Source: Collinsella sp.
Lineage (GTDB): Bacteria > Actinomycetota > Coriobacteriia > Coriobacteriales > Coriobacteriaceae
Length of the DNA: 64,000 nucleotides
Direction of reading: 5' to 3'
Assembly (NCBI GenBank): GCA_018378775.1
Contig: JAGZWV010000001.1
Location: 76,285 to 140,284 of the forward strand
The notes under the pieces: model-generated
The model's database searches: none
The model's input: the letters and a program-made list of their open reading frames with translations, nothing else
Told to the model about the DNA's origin: nothing
Position numbers and translations under genes: made by a program
Shown: positions 35,747-44,492 of the stretch, in pieces
Layout: each line of letters opens with the position of its first letter
Numbering within the stretch: the stretch's first letter is position 1

Positions 35747-38470
35747 CTACTTCTTCTTTTTGCTTGGCATCGAGACTTTGATGCCTTGGGCGGACTTGGT
35801 CACACGAGAGCGCTTAGCTCCGGTACTCTTCTTTTTCTTGGGCTGGGCCTGGGCCACGCCCTCGAGTGCGCGGGCCTCGGCCTCGCGAGCGGTGCGATCT
35901 TCGCGGCGCTGCGCCATGTCGGCGGCGACGCGCTTGGCAAAACGTTCGGCCGTCGAGCCCGTCGAGCTCACCTTGCCGCCACCGCGACCCAGGCGGACGC
36001 GCACACCGCGGCCAAAACCAGTTGCGGCATGACGACGACGCGGCTTGAGCGAATCCATCATCGCGGCGAGCTTAAAGAACACCGAGCAGGTAAAGACCAC
36101 GATAACAGCCAAGATAACCATCTGGCCCATCGACAGGTTGGCAATAGACAGCAGCTCCGGGAATCCGATAACGCCCACCAGGATGCCGGCGACTTCAAAC
36201 ACAAAGATCACCACACGTAAGGGCGTGAGAGGCTGCGAGATGCGCCAGATTAGGCTGACGCTCGCCGCGCACGACGTAAGCAGGCACATCGTAGACAGCG
36301 TGAGCTGGCTAAAGCCAAACACGCGCGCCACAAAGATATCGAGCGCCGCAGCCAAAATGACCGCAATCGACGCCGGCAGTGCACGCTTGAGTACGTTGCT
36401 CAAAAACGCACCCTTCACACGAGCATTGTTGGGCTCCAGGCCCAACACAAAGCCCGGCGCGCCGATGCAGAAGAAGTTAATGAGCGTCATCTGGATGGGC
36501 TCGAAGGGGTACGGCGGCAGCGCGATACACAGCGCCGCCAGGCCCATCGAGAACAGCGTCTTGGTCAGGAACAGTGAGGCCGAACGCTGCAGGTTGTTGA
36601 TGGAGCGACGGCCCTCGGCCACCACGGCGGGCATCGAGGCAAAGTCGTTGTCGACGAGTACGATCTCGGCCACGTTACGCGCGGCATCGGAGCCGGCCGC
36701 CATGGCGACGGAGCAGTCGGCCTCCTTGAGCGCCAGCACGTCGTTGACGCCGTCGCCCGTCATGGCCACGGTGTGCTCGCGGCGCTTGAGCGCCTGCACG
36801 AGCTCGCGCTTCTGCTGCGGGGTCACACGACCAAAGACATGGTAGCGGTCCACTGCGGCATCGAGCTTGGCCGGCGTATCGAGCGTCGTAGCGTCCACAT
36901 AAGCGTCCGCCCCTGGCACGCCCACCACGCGCGCGATCGACGACACCGTACGCGGGTCGTCACCACTGATCACGTTGAGGGTCACGCCCTGCTCGTTAAA
37001 ATAGCCGATGGTCTCGGCCGCCGAGGTACGAATCTCGTCGCGGATGGTCACAAAGCCCACGGGCTCGGCCTCGCCCATCATATCGCCATCGGGCGTAAAG
37101 CCGTCCACGCGCGCCACCACGAGCACGCGGCAGGTATCGGCAAGCTCGGCGACACGGTTCTCGACCTGCGAAAACACACGATCAGAGAGCACAAACTGCG
37201 CCGCACCCATCACATAGGAGCCCTGCGCAAACGACGCGCCGCTCCACTTTTTGGAGGACGAGAACGGAATGACCGACAGCGGCTCAGACACCTCGACCGG
37301 GCGATCAGCATAATAGTTGAGCAGCGCCTGGCAGGTCTCGTTGGCATCGGCCGAAGTCGCACGCGCCACGTTAGCCAGCGCAAAATCGAGCACTGTGGTA
37401 TCGACGGGAACAGCCGCCTCGTCCGAGTCCACGCCAAAGCCAACACCCTCAACAGGCAGCGGGTAGGTGCCCTCGACCTCCATACGACCCGAGGTAATGG
37501 TACCCGTCTTGTCCAGGCACAGCACGTCGACGCGCGCGAGCGTCTCGATGCAGTAGAGCTGCTGCGCCAGCACCTTGCGGCGGGCAAGGCGCACCGTGGC
37601 GATGGCGAGCACCGACGAGGTCAGCAGCACCAGGCCTTGCGGGATCATGCCCAGCAGGGCGCCCACCGTGGACAGCAGCGCCGACGAAGGCACATGACCA
37701 GCCAACAGCTCGGAGAAGCACCACGAAAGCGCGCTATCGCCCGGGGTTCCCGCGGCATCCCACAGCTCGCTCACACTTGAGGCAAACAACGCCAAACCGA
37801 GCGGGATCATGATGATGCTCGCAAAGCGCACGATGGCGTTCAGCGCGTTCATGATCTCGGAATTGACCTTTTTGACGTATTTGGTCTCGTTATTGATCTT
37901 AGCCACGTAGTTGTCGGCGCCGACATGGATCACGCGGGCGCGCAGCAGGCCCGAGTCGATAAAGCTGCCGCTCATGAGCTCGGAACCGGGCTGTTTCTTG
38001 ATAAGGTCGCTCTCGCCCGTCAGCAAGCTCTCGTTCACGAGAGCCTCGCCTGAAACCACCACGGCATCAGCGGGAATCTGGTCGCCGCGCCCCAGGCGGA
38101 TGATGTCGTCGAGCACGATCTGGTCCAAGTCGAGCTCCACCTCGGCACCGTCGCGCACCGCGATGGCCTTCTTAGAGGTCAGCAGCGTGAGCTTATCGAC
38201 CATCTTCTTGGACCGCATGGATTGAATGACGCCAATAGCGGTATTGAGGAACACCACAAACAGGAACGTCAGGTTCTTAAACGAACCGGTCAAAATGACC
38301 AGGAACGCCAAGATCACGTTGATCAAATTGAACAGCGTGCAGAGGTTCTCGATGATGAGCTCTTTGACCGACTTGGTCTTGAGCTCCATGTTGCGGTTGA
38401 TCTTACCGGCGGCGATGCGCTCCTCGACCTCGGCGGTCGAGAGTCCGCGCTCGATATCCGTTGCTGCCAT
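35747..38470 (-). CDS. Cation-transporting P-type ATPase (CtpE-like)
   Basis: About 907-aa P-type ATPase. Key motifs: TGES actuator loop, DKTGT phosphorylation site (VLCLDKTGTITSGRMEVEG), and GDGVNDVLALKEAD hinge. The short N-terminus (GLSTAEVEERIAAGKIN) and the overall layout, with eight to ten transmembrane segments, fit the CtpE/MgtA-type group; CtpE imports calcium in mycobacteria. Substrate here is inferred. The last 95 residues form a Lys/Arg-rich cytosolic tail not usual for the family. Possible starts are ATG at 38470 (used), ATG at 38482 or GTG at 38485; none has a strong Shine-Dalgarno. Confidence 0.88.
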   Translation of the reverse strand: MAATDIERGLSTAEVEERIAAGKINRNMELKTKSVKELIIENLCTLFNLINVILAFLVILTGSFKNLTFLFVVFLNTAIGVIQSMRSKKMVDKLTLLTSKKAIAVRDGAEVELDLDQIVLDDIIRLGRGDQIPADAVVVSGEALVNESLLTGESDLIKKQPGSELMSGSFIDSGLLRARVIHVGADNYVAKINNETKYVKKVNSEIMNALNAIVRFASIIMIPLGLALFASSVSELWDAAGTPGDSALSWCFSELLAGHVPSSALLSTVGALLGMIPQGLVLLTSSVLAIATVRLARRKVLAQQLYCIETLARVDVLCLDKTGTITSGRMEVEGTYPLPVEGVGFGVDSDEAAVPVDTTVLDFALANVARATSADANETCQALLNYYADRPVEVSEPLSVIPFSSSKKWSGASFAQGSYVMGAAQFVLSDRVFSQVENRVAELADTCRVLVVARVDGFTPDGDMMGEAEPVGFVTIRDEIRTSAAETIGYFNEQGVTLNVISGDDPRTVSSIARVVGVPGADAYVDATTLDTPAKLDAAVDRYHVFGRVTPQQKRELVQALKRREHTVAMTGDGVNDVLALKEADCSVAMAAGSDAARNVAEIVLVDNDFASMPAVVAEGRRSINNLQRSASLFLTKTLFSMGLAALCIALPPYPFEPIQMTLINFFCIGAPGFVLGLEPNNARVKGAFLSNVLKRALPASIAVILAAALDIFVARVFGFSQLTLSTMCLLTSCAASVSLIWRISQPLTPLRVVIFVFEVAGILVGVIGFPELLSIANLSMGQMVILAVIVVFTCSVFFKLAAMMDSLKPRRRHAATGFGRGVRVRLGRGGGKVSSTGSTAERFAKRVAADMAQRREDRTAREAEARALEGVAQAQPKKKKSTGAKRSRVTKSAQGIKVSMPSKKKK

Positions 38471-38506
38471 ACCACGTCCCATCACGTCGCGTCGGTATAA
38501 GAAAAA

Positions 38507-38538
38507 CCGCCCGGACCATGCGAGGTTCGGACGGTCTT
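38507..38538 (-). terminator. Terminator of tRNA-Arg(CCG)
   Basis: A 12-pair stem with wobbles (ACCGTCCGAACC with GGTCCGGGCGGT) and a 6-base loop is followed on the minus strand by TTTTTCTT, about 10 bases after the tRNA end. Confidence 0.8.
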
Positions 38539-38546
38539 ACGTTCGA

Positions 38547-38623
38547 TGGTGCCCCATGTTGGATTCGAACCAACGGCCTTCTGCTCCGGAGGCAGACGCT
38601 CTAATCCCCTGAGCTAATAGGGC
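38547..38623 (-). tRNA. tRNA-Arg (anticodon CCG)
   Basis: Full cloverleaf of 77 bases including an encoded CCA. The acceptor stem GCCCTAT pairs with ATGGGGC (one wobble). The D-arm is AGCTCAGGGGATTAGAGC. The anticodon stem TCTGC/GCAGA holds loop CTCCGGA with anticodon CCG (38587-38589). The T-arm is GTTGG-TTCGAAT-CCAAC. It decodes CGG. It has its own promoter and terminator. Confidence 0.96.
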
Positions 38624-38634
38624 CAACGTTTGGC

Positions 38635-38664
38635 ATTATACCCAAGTGCACCACGGGCTATCAA
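38635..38664 (-). promoter_or_regulatory. Promoter of tRNA-Arg(CCG)
   Basis: Minus strand -35 TTGATA (38659-38664), 18-base spacer and a perfect -10 TATAAT (38635-38640), 12 bases before the mature tRNA 5' end. Confidence 0.8.
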
Positions 38665-38743
38665 AATAAAAGAAAAAGCTTTGCAATTCCGAGGAAGACG
38701 CGGCGCAACGGCCCACTTTAGAAGGCAAAAGCGAGTCAGATAG

Positions 38744-38817
38744 TATAAACTCTCATGCACCATATATACACGGCTCGCGATGCGGGCCGTTTTTGCAAAA
38801 GTTATCCATCGAGGTGA
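38744..38817 (+). promoter_or_regulatory. Candidate attenuator leader of the aromatic amino-acid operon
   Basis: A -10-like TATAAA (38744-38749) is followed at 38755 by an ATG opening a 20-codon frame that ends with TGA at 38815-38817, ten bases before aroF. The peptide contains two Tyr and one Phe. Within it lies a 9-pair hairpin (38770-38778 with 38782-38790) followed directly by TTTTT (38790-38794), a terminator shape. No plus-strand gene upstream needs a terminator here. Attenuation by aromatic tRNA charging is inferred; no clear anti-terminator pairing was worked out and there is no Shine-Dalgarno for the leader frame. Confidence 0.4.
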
Positions 38818-38827
38818 GAGGCACACC

Positions 38828-39850
38828 ATGATTGCAATTTTAAAGCAGAGCGCCAGCGACGAGGCCGTCGGCCATATCGTCAGCTGGATTGAGAAAAAGG
38901 GCCTGAAGACCGATGTCTCGCGCGGCGAGAATGAGACGATTATCGGCCTGGTGGGCGATACGACCAAGATCGACCCGTTCCTGCTCGAGTCCATGGATGT
39001 CGTCGAGCGCGTGCAGCGCGTCTCCGAGCCGTTCAAGCGCGCCAACCGTAAGTTCCACCCCGAGGACTCCGTCATCGACTGCGGCCACGGCGTCAAGATC
39101 GGCGGCGACCAGTTCCAAGTCATCGCCGGTCCCTGCTCCGTCGAGGGCGAGAACCTCATCCGCATCGCACGCCGCGTGAAGGCCGCCGGTGCCACGATGC
39201 TGCGCGGCGGTGCCTACAAGCCCCGCACCTCCCCCTACGCCTACCAGGGCATGGGCCCCGCCGGCCTCGACCTGCTGTGCGAGGCGTCTGCCGAGCTCGA
39301 CATGCCGATCGTCACCGAGATCATGGACCCACGCGACGTGCAGGTCTTCTTGGACAAGAAGATTGACGTCATGCAGATCGGCGCCCGCAACGCCCAGAAC
39401 TTCCCCCTGCTCAAGGAGGTCGGCAAGACCCAAACCCCGATTCTGCTCAAGCGCGGCATGTCCGGCACGATCGACGAGCTGCTTATGGCGGCCGAGTACA
39501 TCATGAGCGAGGGCAACGACAACGTCATCCTGTGCGAGCGCGGTATCCGCACTTTCGAGACCCGCACCCGCAACACATTCGACCTTAACGCCGTGCCGGT
39601 GCTGCACCACCTGTCGCACCTGCCCGTCGTCGCCGACCCCAGCCACGCCACCGGCTACACCCGCTACGTCGAGCCCATGGCGCTCGCCGCGACCGCCTGC
39701 GGTGCCAACGGCCTGGAGATTGAGGTCCACGACGAGCCGAGCCGCGCCTGGTCCGACGGCGCCCAGGCCCTCACCCCCGATCAGTTCGACGACACCATGC
39801 GCCGCATCCGAGCCATCCGCGAGGTCGTCTGCCAAGAGACCATGGAGTAG
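38828..39850 (+). CDS. aroF: 3-deoxy-7-phosphoheptulonate (DAHP) synthase, type I-beta
   Basis: Condenses PEP and erythrose 4-phosphate to DAHP, the first shikimate-pathway step. An N-terminal ferredoxin-like regulatory domain (MIAILKQSASDEAVGHIVSWIE, about 1-75) precedes the KDO8P-like barrel, the layout of Thermotoga-type DAHP synthase, where this domain gives Tyr/Phe feedback inhibition. Barrel motifs: VIAGPCSVEGE, RGGAYKPRTSPYAYQG, QIGARNAQNF, LLKRGMSGTIDELLMAAEYI, ILCERGIRTFE and VVADPSHATG. Length 340 aa. The ATG at 38828 follows GAGGTGAGAGG. Confidence 0.96.
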   Translation: MIAILKQSASDEAVGHIVSWIEKKGLKTDVSRGENETIIGLVGDTTKIDPFLLESMDVVERVQRVSEPFKRANRKFHPEDSVIDCGHGVKIGGDQFQVIAGPCSVEGENLIRIARRVKAAGATMLRGGAYKPRTSPYAYQGMGPAGLDLLCEASAELDMPIVTEIMDPRDVQVFLDKKIDVMQIGARNAQNFPLLKEVGKTQTPILLKRGMSGTIDELLMAAEYIMSEGNDNVILCERGIRTFETRTRNTFDLNAVPVLHHLSHLPVVADPSHATGYTRYVEPMALAATACGANGLEIEVHDEPSRAWSDGAQALTPDQFDDTMRRIRAIREVVCQETME

Positions 39851-39853
39851 CCC

Positions 39854-40768
39854 ATGGGTACGGTGAGAAACGCGCGCGTTAACCAGGGCGGCCCCAAGTG
39901 TGCCGGCATCGTCGGCCTTGGCCTCATCGGCGGCAGTTTTGCCCGCGGCTATGCGCAGGCGGGCGTCCGCGTGCTGGCCTGGGACCCCGATGACGATGTC
40001 ATGACGGCCGCCAGCATGGGCACTGTCGCCGGAGAGCTCAACGACAAGACACTCGGCGAATGCGACATCATCGTCCTGGCCTGCTATCCCGAGGCATGCA
40101 TCGAGTGGCTCGAGGCGCACGCCCAGGCGCTCGCCGACGCCACCGACACCGACGCCATCATGGGCCCCGTGGTGATCGACACGGTGGGCGTCAAAGGCAT
40201 CGTGTGCGAGCGCGCCTTTGAGCTTGCCCGCGAGAACGGCTTTTACTTTGTGGGCGCGCACCCCATGGCGGGCACGCAGTACTCGGGCTATGCGCACTCC
40301 CGCGCCGACCTGTTCCAGGGCGCGCCGCTCGTGCTCGTGCCGCCCGCGGTGGACGATGCACTCAAACTGGAGCTTTTGGGCCAGGTGCGCGAGATGGTGC
40401 GCCCCTTGGGCTTTGGCAAGTTCAGCGTGACCAGCGCCGCCGAGCACGACCGCGTCATCGCCTTCACGAGCCAGCTTGCGCACGTGGTGTCCAACGCCTA
40501 CGTAAAGAGCCCGACCGCCCAGGTTCACCACGGCTTTTCGGCCGGTAGCTACCGCGATCTCACCCGCGTGGCGCACCTCAACCCGCAAATGTGGTCCGAG
40601 CTCATGATCGACGACGCCGACGCGCTCGCCTTCGAGATCGACCATCTAATCGAGTCGCTTGGCGCCTACAGCCGTGCGCTCAAGGACCGCGACCAGCGCT
40701 ATCTGGAGAATCTCCTTGCCGAGGGCGACCGCATTAAGCGCGCGCTCGACGACGAGACCTCCCACTAG
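39854..40768 (+). CDS. tyrA: Prephenate dehydrogenase
   Basis: Prephenate dehydrogenase (or arogenate-type), 304 aa, catalysing oxidative decarboxylation toward tyrosine. The N-terminal NAD(P)-binding motif GIVGLGLIGGSFARGYAQAG is followed by DTVGVKG, the catalytic His in GAHPMAGT, and the helical dimerisation domain with HxQ-type FTSQLAHVVSNAY. No ACT domain is present. It starts three bases after aroF, with a Shine-Dalgarno (GGAG) inside the aroF end. Confidence 0.94.
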   Translation: MGTVRNARVNQGGPKCAGIVGLGLIGGSFARGYAQAGVRVLAWDPDDDVMTAASMGTVAGELNDKTLGECDIIVLACYPEACIEWLEAHAQALADATDTDAIMGPVVIDTVGVKGIVCERAFELARENGFYFVGAHPMAGTQYSGYAHSRADLFQGAPLVLVPPAVDDALKLELLGQVREMVRPLGFGKFSVTSAAEHDRVIAFTSQLAHVVSNAYVKSPTAQVHHGFSAGSYRDLTRVAHLNPQMWSELMIDDADALAFEIDHLIESLGAYSRALKDRDQRYLENLLAEGDRIKRALDDETSH

Positions 40769-40804
40769 ACCACCTATCACGCCAGGTCGAAAGGACCGAA
40801 GCTT

Positions 40805-41911
40805 ATGGCGATTACCATCGATATCGACACTGCACGCCCCTACCAGGTGCATGTTGGCACGTTTTTGCTGGAGCAGGCGGGACCGCTCGTGCGCGCCACT
40901 GCCGGCGGTACCAAGGCCGTCATCGTGACGGACACCAACGTGGGCCCGCTCTACCAGATGCCCGTTAAGCAGAGCCTGGAGGCGTCAGGCTACGAGGTGA
41001 GCATCTGCACCTTCGAGGCCGGCGAGGCCCATAAGCGCGCCGAAACCTATATTGCCATTTTGGAGTTTGTGGCCGAGCACGAGCTTTCGCGCTCCGACGT
41101 GATCGTGGCACTCGGCGGCGGCGTCGTGGGCGACGTGGCGGGCTTTGTGGCCGCCACCTACATGCGCGGCTGCAAGTTTGTGCAGATCCCGACGAGTCTG
41201 CTCGCCATGGTGGATTCGTCGGTGGGCGGCAAGACCGCCATCGACCTGGCTGCCGGCAAGAACTTGGCCGGCGCCTTTTGGCAGCCGAGCGTGGTTATCG
41301 CCGACGTGGGGTGCCTGGCCACCCTCACGCCCGAGCAGTTCGCCGACGGCTGCGGCGAGGTTGTGAAACACGCCGTGATCGCCGACCCGGAGCTTTTCGC
41401 CGAACTGGAGAAGACCCCGCTTACGCTTGAGCTACTCAACCGCGATGTGGCCCGCGTAGCGCTCATCATCGCCCGCAATATCGACATCAAGCGCGCCGTG
41501 GTCGTCGCCGACGAGCGCGAAACCAACCAGCGCAAGCTCCTCAACTTTGGACACAGCGCCGGACACGCCGTCGAGGCCTGCGAGCACTTTGAACTCGGAC
41601 ACGGCAACTGCGTGTCGATCGGCATGGGCATCATCACGCGCGCCGCGGCCCTGAACGGCGTTTGCGATGCTGCACTGCCCGGTCGTATTGAGGAGCTCTG
41701 CGCCCGCCATGGCCTCAAGACCCGCTGCGATCTAGATGCCGACGCCGTCTTTGCCGAGGCGCTCCACGACAAGAAGCGCGCGGGCGACACCATCGACCTG
41801 GTGATTCCGCACGGCATTGGCCGCTGCAGCATCGACCGCACGCCGCTTTCCACTTTCCACGAACTCATTGCCGAAGGCCTCGGCCAGAAGGGAGACGCAT
41901 CTGCATGCTAG
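40805..41911 (+). CDS. aroB: 3-dehydroquinate synthase
   Basis: NAD- and metal-dependent cyclisation of DAHP, 368 aa. Motifs: ALGGGVVGDVAGFVAATYMRG, QIPTSLLAMVDSSVGGKTAID, the metal-binding GCGEVVKHAVI (Glu) and two His motifs NFGHSAGHAVE and HGNCVSIGMG. It starts 36 bases after tyrA with an AGGACCGAAGCTT-type spacer and overlaps aroA by seven bases at its end. Confidence 0.96.
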   Translation: MAITIDIDTARPYQVHVGTFLLEQAGPLVRATAGGTKAVIVTDTNVGPLYQMPVKQSLEASGYEVSICTFEAGEAHKRAETYIAILEFVAEHELSRSDVIVALGGGVVGDVAGFVAATYMRGCKFVQIPTSLLAMVDSSVGGKTAIDLAAGKNLAGAFWQPSVVIADVGCLATLTPEQFADGCGEVVKHAVIADPELFAELEKTPLTLELLNRDVARVALIIARNIDIKRAVVVADERETNQRKLLNFGHSAGHAVEACEHFELGHGNCVSIGMGIITRAAALNGVCDAALPGRIEELCARHGLKTRCDLDADAVFAEALHDKKRAGDTIDLVIPHGIGRCSIDRTPLSTFHELIAEGLGQKGDASAC

Positions 41912-43224
41912 CCCGCATCACCCCGTCCCCGCTTAAGGGCACCGTTCCCGCCATCGCGTCCAAGTCGATGGCGCATCGCCTCATCATCTGCGCTGCGCTT
42001 GCCAACGGCGAGACGCACGTCACCTGCAACACCACCTGCGCCGACATCGAGGCCACGGTGCGTTGCCTCACGGCGCTCGGCGCCCGCATCGAGACCGCCG
42101 AGGACGGCTTCCAGGTCCACCCCACCATGAAGAGTGTTGAGTTTGGCCTGCTCAAGGCCCTTGCCGGCGGCACGCTCGACTGCGGCGAAAGCGGCTCCAC
42201 GCTGCGCTTTATGCTGCCTGTCGCCTGCGCGCTGGGTGCGGATGCCACCTTCGTAGGCCAGGGCCGCCTGGGCGCCCGCCCGCTCTCCCCGCTCTCGGAC
42301 GAGATCATCGCCGCCGGCTGCGACCTACAGGGTCTGGGCGGTTTTCCGCTCAAGACGAGCGGCCGCATGCGCCCGGGCACCTTTGTGCTTCCGGGCAACG
42401 TGAGCTCGCAGTACATCTCGGGCCTGCTGCTGGCAGCCCCGCTGCTGGCCCAGCCCTCCTGCGTGCAGGTAACCGGCCTCATCGAGAGCCGCCCCTACAT
42501 CAACCTGACGATACAGGCCATGAAGGCCTTTGGCGTCGAGGTCAACGTCGAGCGCATTCCGGCCAAGGACGGCCAGCCCGAGGTCACGAACTTCCGCGTG
42601 AGCAGCGGCTCGTACCGCACGCCCGGCAGCGTAGCCGTCGAGGGCGACTGGTCCAACGCCGCCTTTTGGCTGTGCGCCGGTGCCATCGGCACCGACCCAA
42701 TCACCGTCGAGGGCGTGTCACTGAGCTCCGCACAGGGCGACCGTAACGTGCTTGCCGCGCTTTCGCGCTTTGGCGCCCGCATCGTGCGCTCCACCAACGC
42801 CGCCACCGTGCAGTCCGACAAGCTCGCCGGCTTTGAGATGAGTGCCCACGACATTCCGGACCTGGTGCCCGTCATCTCGGCCGTGGCCTCGCTGGCACAG
42901 GGCCGCACCTTTATTCGCGATTGCGCCCGTCTGCGCATCAAGGAATCCGACCGTCTGGTCACCACCACCCGCGAGCTCACCGCGCTGGGCGCGCAGGTGC
43001 GCATTGCCGGCGATGACCTCATCATCAAGGGTGTCGATGCCTTCACCGGCGGCGAGGTCGATTCGCACAACGACCATCGCATCGCCATGATGGCCGCTAT
43101 CGCCGCGAGCCGCGCCACCGGCGAGGTCGTGATCCACGGCGCCGAGGCCGTCAACAAGTCCTATCCCGATTTCTTCGACCACTACCGCCTACTGGGCGGC
43201 AAGGTCACGCTCGAGGAGGAATAG
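41905..43224 (+). CDS. aroA: 3-phosphoshikimate 1-carboxyvinyltransferase (EPSP synthase)
   Basis: EPSP synthase, 439 aa, transfers enolpyruvyl from PEP to shikimate 3-phosphate. Shikimate- and PEP-binding motifs: ASKSMAHRLIICAALA, DCGESGSTLRFMLPVACALG, GNVSSQYISGLLLAAPLL, RLRIKESDRL and HNDHRIAMM. The usual glyphosate-contact loop reads CGESGSTLRF rather than GNAGTAMRP, so it appears to be a class other than the E. coli-like type I. Translation is coupled to aroB by overlap. Confidence 0.95.
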   Translation: MLARITPSPLKGTVPAIASKSMAHRLIICAALANGETHVTCNTTCADIEATVRCLTALGARIETAEDGFQVHPTMKSVEFGLLKALAGGTLDCGESGSTLRFMLPVACALGADATFVGQGRLGARPLSPLSDEIIAAGCDLQGLGGFPLKTSGRMRPGTFVLPGNVSSQYISGLLLAAPLLAQPSCVQVTGLIESRPYINLTIQAMKAFGVEVNVERIPAKDGQPEVTNFRVSSGSYRTPGSVAVEGDWSNAAFWLCAGAIGTDPITVEGVSLSSAQGDRNVLAALSRFGARIVRSTNAATVQSDKLAGFEMSAHDIPDLVPVISAVASLAQGRTFIRDCARLRIKESDRLVTTTRELTALGAQVRIAGDDLIIKGVDAFTGGEVDSHNDHRIAMMAAIAASRATGEVVIHGAEAVNKSYPDFFDHYRLLGGKVTLEEE

Positions 43225-43225
43225 C

Positions 43226-44323
43226 ATGTCCTCGACCTTTGGCAACGTCTTACACTTAAGCATCTTCGGACAGTCGCACTCCCCCGCCATCGGCTGCTCG
43301 CTCGATGGCATTCCGGCGGGCATCGCCGTGGACCAGGAGCAGCTACAGTCCTTCCTCGACCGTCGAGCCCCCGGTCGCGACGAGACCGCGACCAAACGCC
43401 GCGAGGCCGACGCCGCGCATATCATCGCCGGTGTAGTCGATGGACATACCACCGGCGCGCCCATCGCCGCGATTATCGAGAACACCAACACGCGCTCCAA
43501 TGATTACTCCGAGCTGCGCCGCAAGCCCCGTCCCGGGCACGCAGACTTTCCGGCGCGTGTGAAGTACCACAACATGCACGACGTCGCCGGCGGCGGGCAC
43601 TTCTCCGGCCGTCTGACGGCCCCTCTATGCATCGCCGGCGGCATTGCGCTACAGGCACTCGAGGCCCGCGGCATTCAGGTCATGGCGCACGTCGCGCAGA
43701 TCGGCGGCATCTCCGACCTGCCGATGGACGATATGGTCTATCGCGAGGCCGACCGCAAGGCTATCCTTACGAACGACCTGCCGTGCATTGACGCCGCCGC
43801 AGCCGGCCGCATGCGCGAGGAGATTCTGGCCGCGCGCGATGAACTCGACAGCATCGGCGGCATCGTGGAGTGCGGCATCTACGGACTTCCCGCGGGCATC
43901 GGCGACCCTATGTTCGACGGCATCGAGAACCGCATCGCGCAAATCGCGTTTGGCATTCCCGCCGTAAAGGGCGTGGAGTTTGGCATGGGCTTTGCCGTGG
44001 CCGCCATGCGCGGCAGCGAGAACAACGATCCGTATCGCATCGATGCCGAGACCGGCGAGATCGAGGTCGAGTCCAATAACGCCGGCGGCATCCTGGGCGG
44101 TATTTCGACCGGCGCGCCCGTCATGTGGCGCATGGCCGTAAAGCCGACGCCCTCAATTGGCCGCGAGCAGCAGACCGTAGACATGGACACCATGGAAAAT
44201 GCCGAGGTCTCGGTCCACGGCCGTCACGATCCCTGCATCGTCCCGCGCGCCGTCCCCGTTGCCGAAGCAGCAGCTGCCCTCGCGATTTGGGACGCCCTCC
44301 TCGAGGACGCCGCCCAGCGCTAA
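43226..44323 (+). CDS. aroC: Chorismate synthase
   Basis: FMN-dependent conversion of EPSP to chorismate, 365 aa. Motifs: FGQSHSPAIGCSLDGIPAG, RRAPGRDETATKRREADA, RKPRPGHADFPARVKY, GGGHFSGRLTAPLCIAGG and the C-terminal HGRHDPCIVPRAVPVAEA. It starts two bases after aroA with GAGGA upstream. After its stop there are 14 bases and then a palindromic element that separates it from pheA. Confidence 0.97.
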   Translation: MSSTFGNVLHLSIFGQSHSPAIGCSLDGIPAGIAVDQEQLQSFLDRRAPGRDETATKRREADAAHIIAGVVDGHTTGAPIAAIIENTNTRSNDYSELRRKPRPGHADFPARVKYHNMHDVAGGGHFSGRLTAPLCIAGGIALQALEARGIQVMAHVAQIGGISDLPMDDMVYREADRKAILTNDLPCIDAAAAGRMREEILAARDELDSIGGIVECGIYGLPAGIGDPMFDGIENRIAQIAFGIPAVKGVEFGMGFAVAAMRGSENNDPYRIDAETGEIEVESNNAGGILGGISTGAPVMWRMAVKPTPSIGREQQTVDMDTMENAEVSVHGRHDPCIVPRAVPVAEAAAALAIWDALLEDAAQR

Positions 44324-44337
44324 CCCGCCCACCCCAA

Positions 44338-44464
44338 GGGTAGTTAATTTGGGACGGGGCTATTTTAGCTACCCCCATATGCCAGTTGATATTTGCCCTG
44401 GCACCCATCGATTCGTCGACAGTCAAAGGGTAGCTAAAAAAGCCCCGTCCCAAATTAACTACCC
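44338..44464. repeat. Long inverted-repeat element, copy 2
   Basis: A 37-base inverted repeat (44338-44374 with 44428-44464, one mismatch) encloses a 53-base centre that shares nothing obvious with copy 1 at 10617-10726. The arms share the GGGACGGGGCTTTTTTAGCT core. The element lies between aroC and pheA inside an otherwise tight operon. Confidence 0.88.
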
Positions 44465-44492
44465 CAGGCAACCATTCACGAAAGGGGCCTCC

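Noticed and set aside
38614..39195. Minus-strand frame of 193 codons
   Set aside because: Overlaps the tRNA promoter and lies antisense to aroF; not a gene.
38840..40645. Open frame of 601 codons on the minus strand
   Set aside because: Antisense shadow of aroF and tyrA.
44199..44492. Upstream extension of the pheA reading frame
   Set aside because: It runs through the end of aroC and the palindromic element without homology; a good Shine-Dalgarno and the chorismate mutase start mark 44493.
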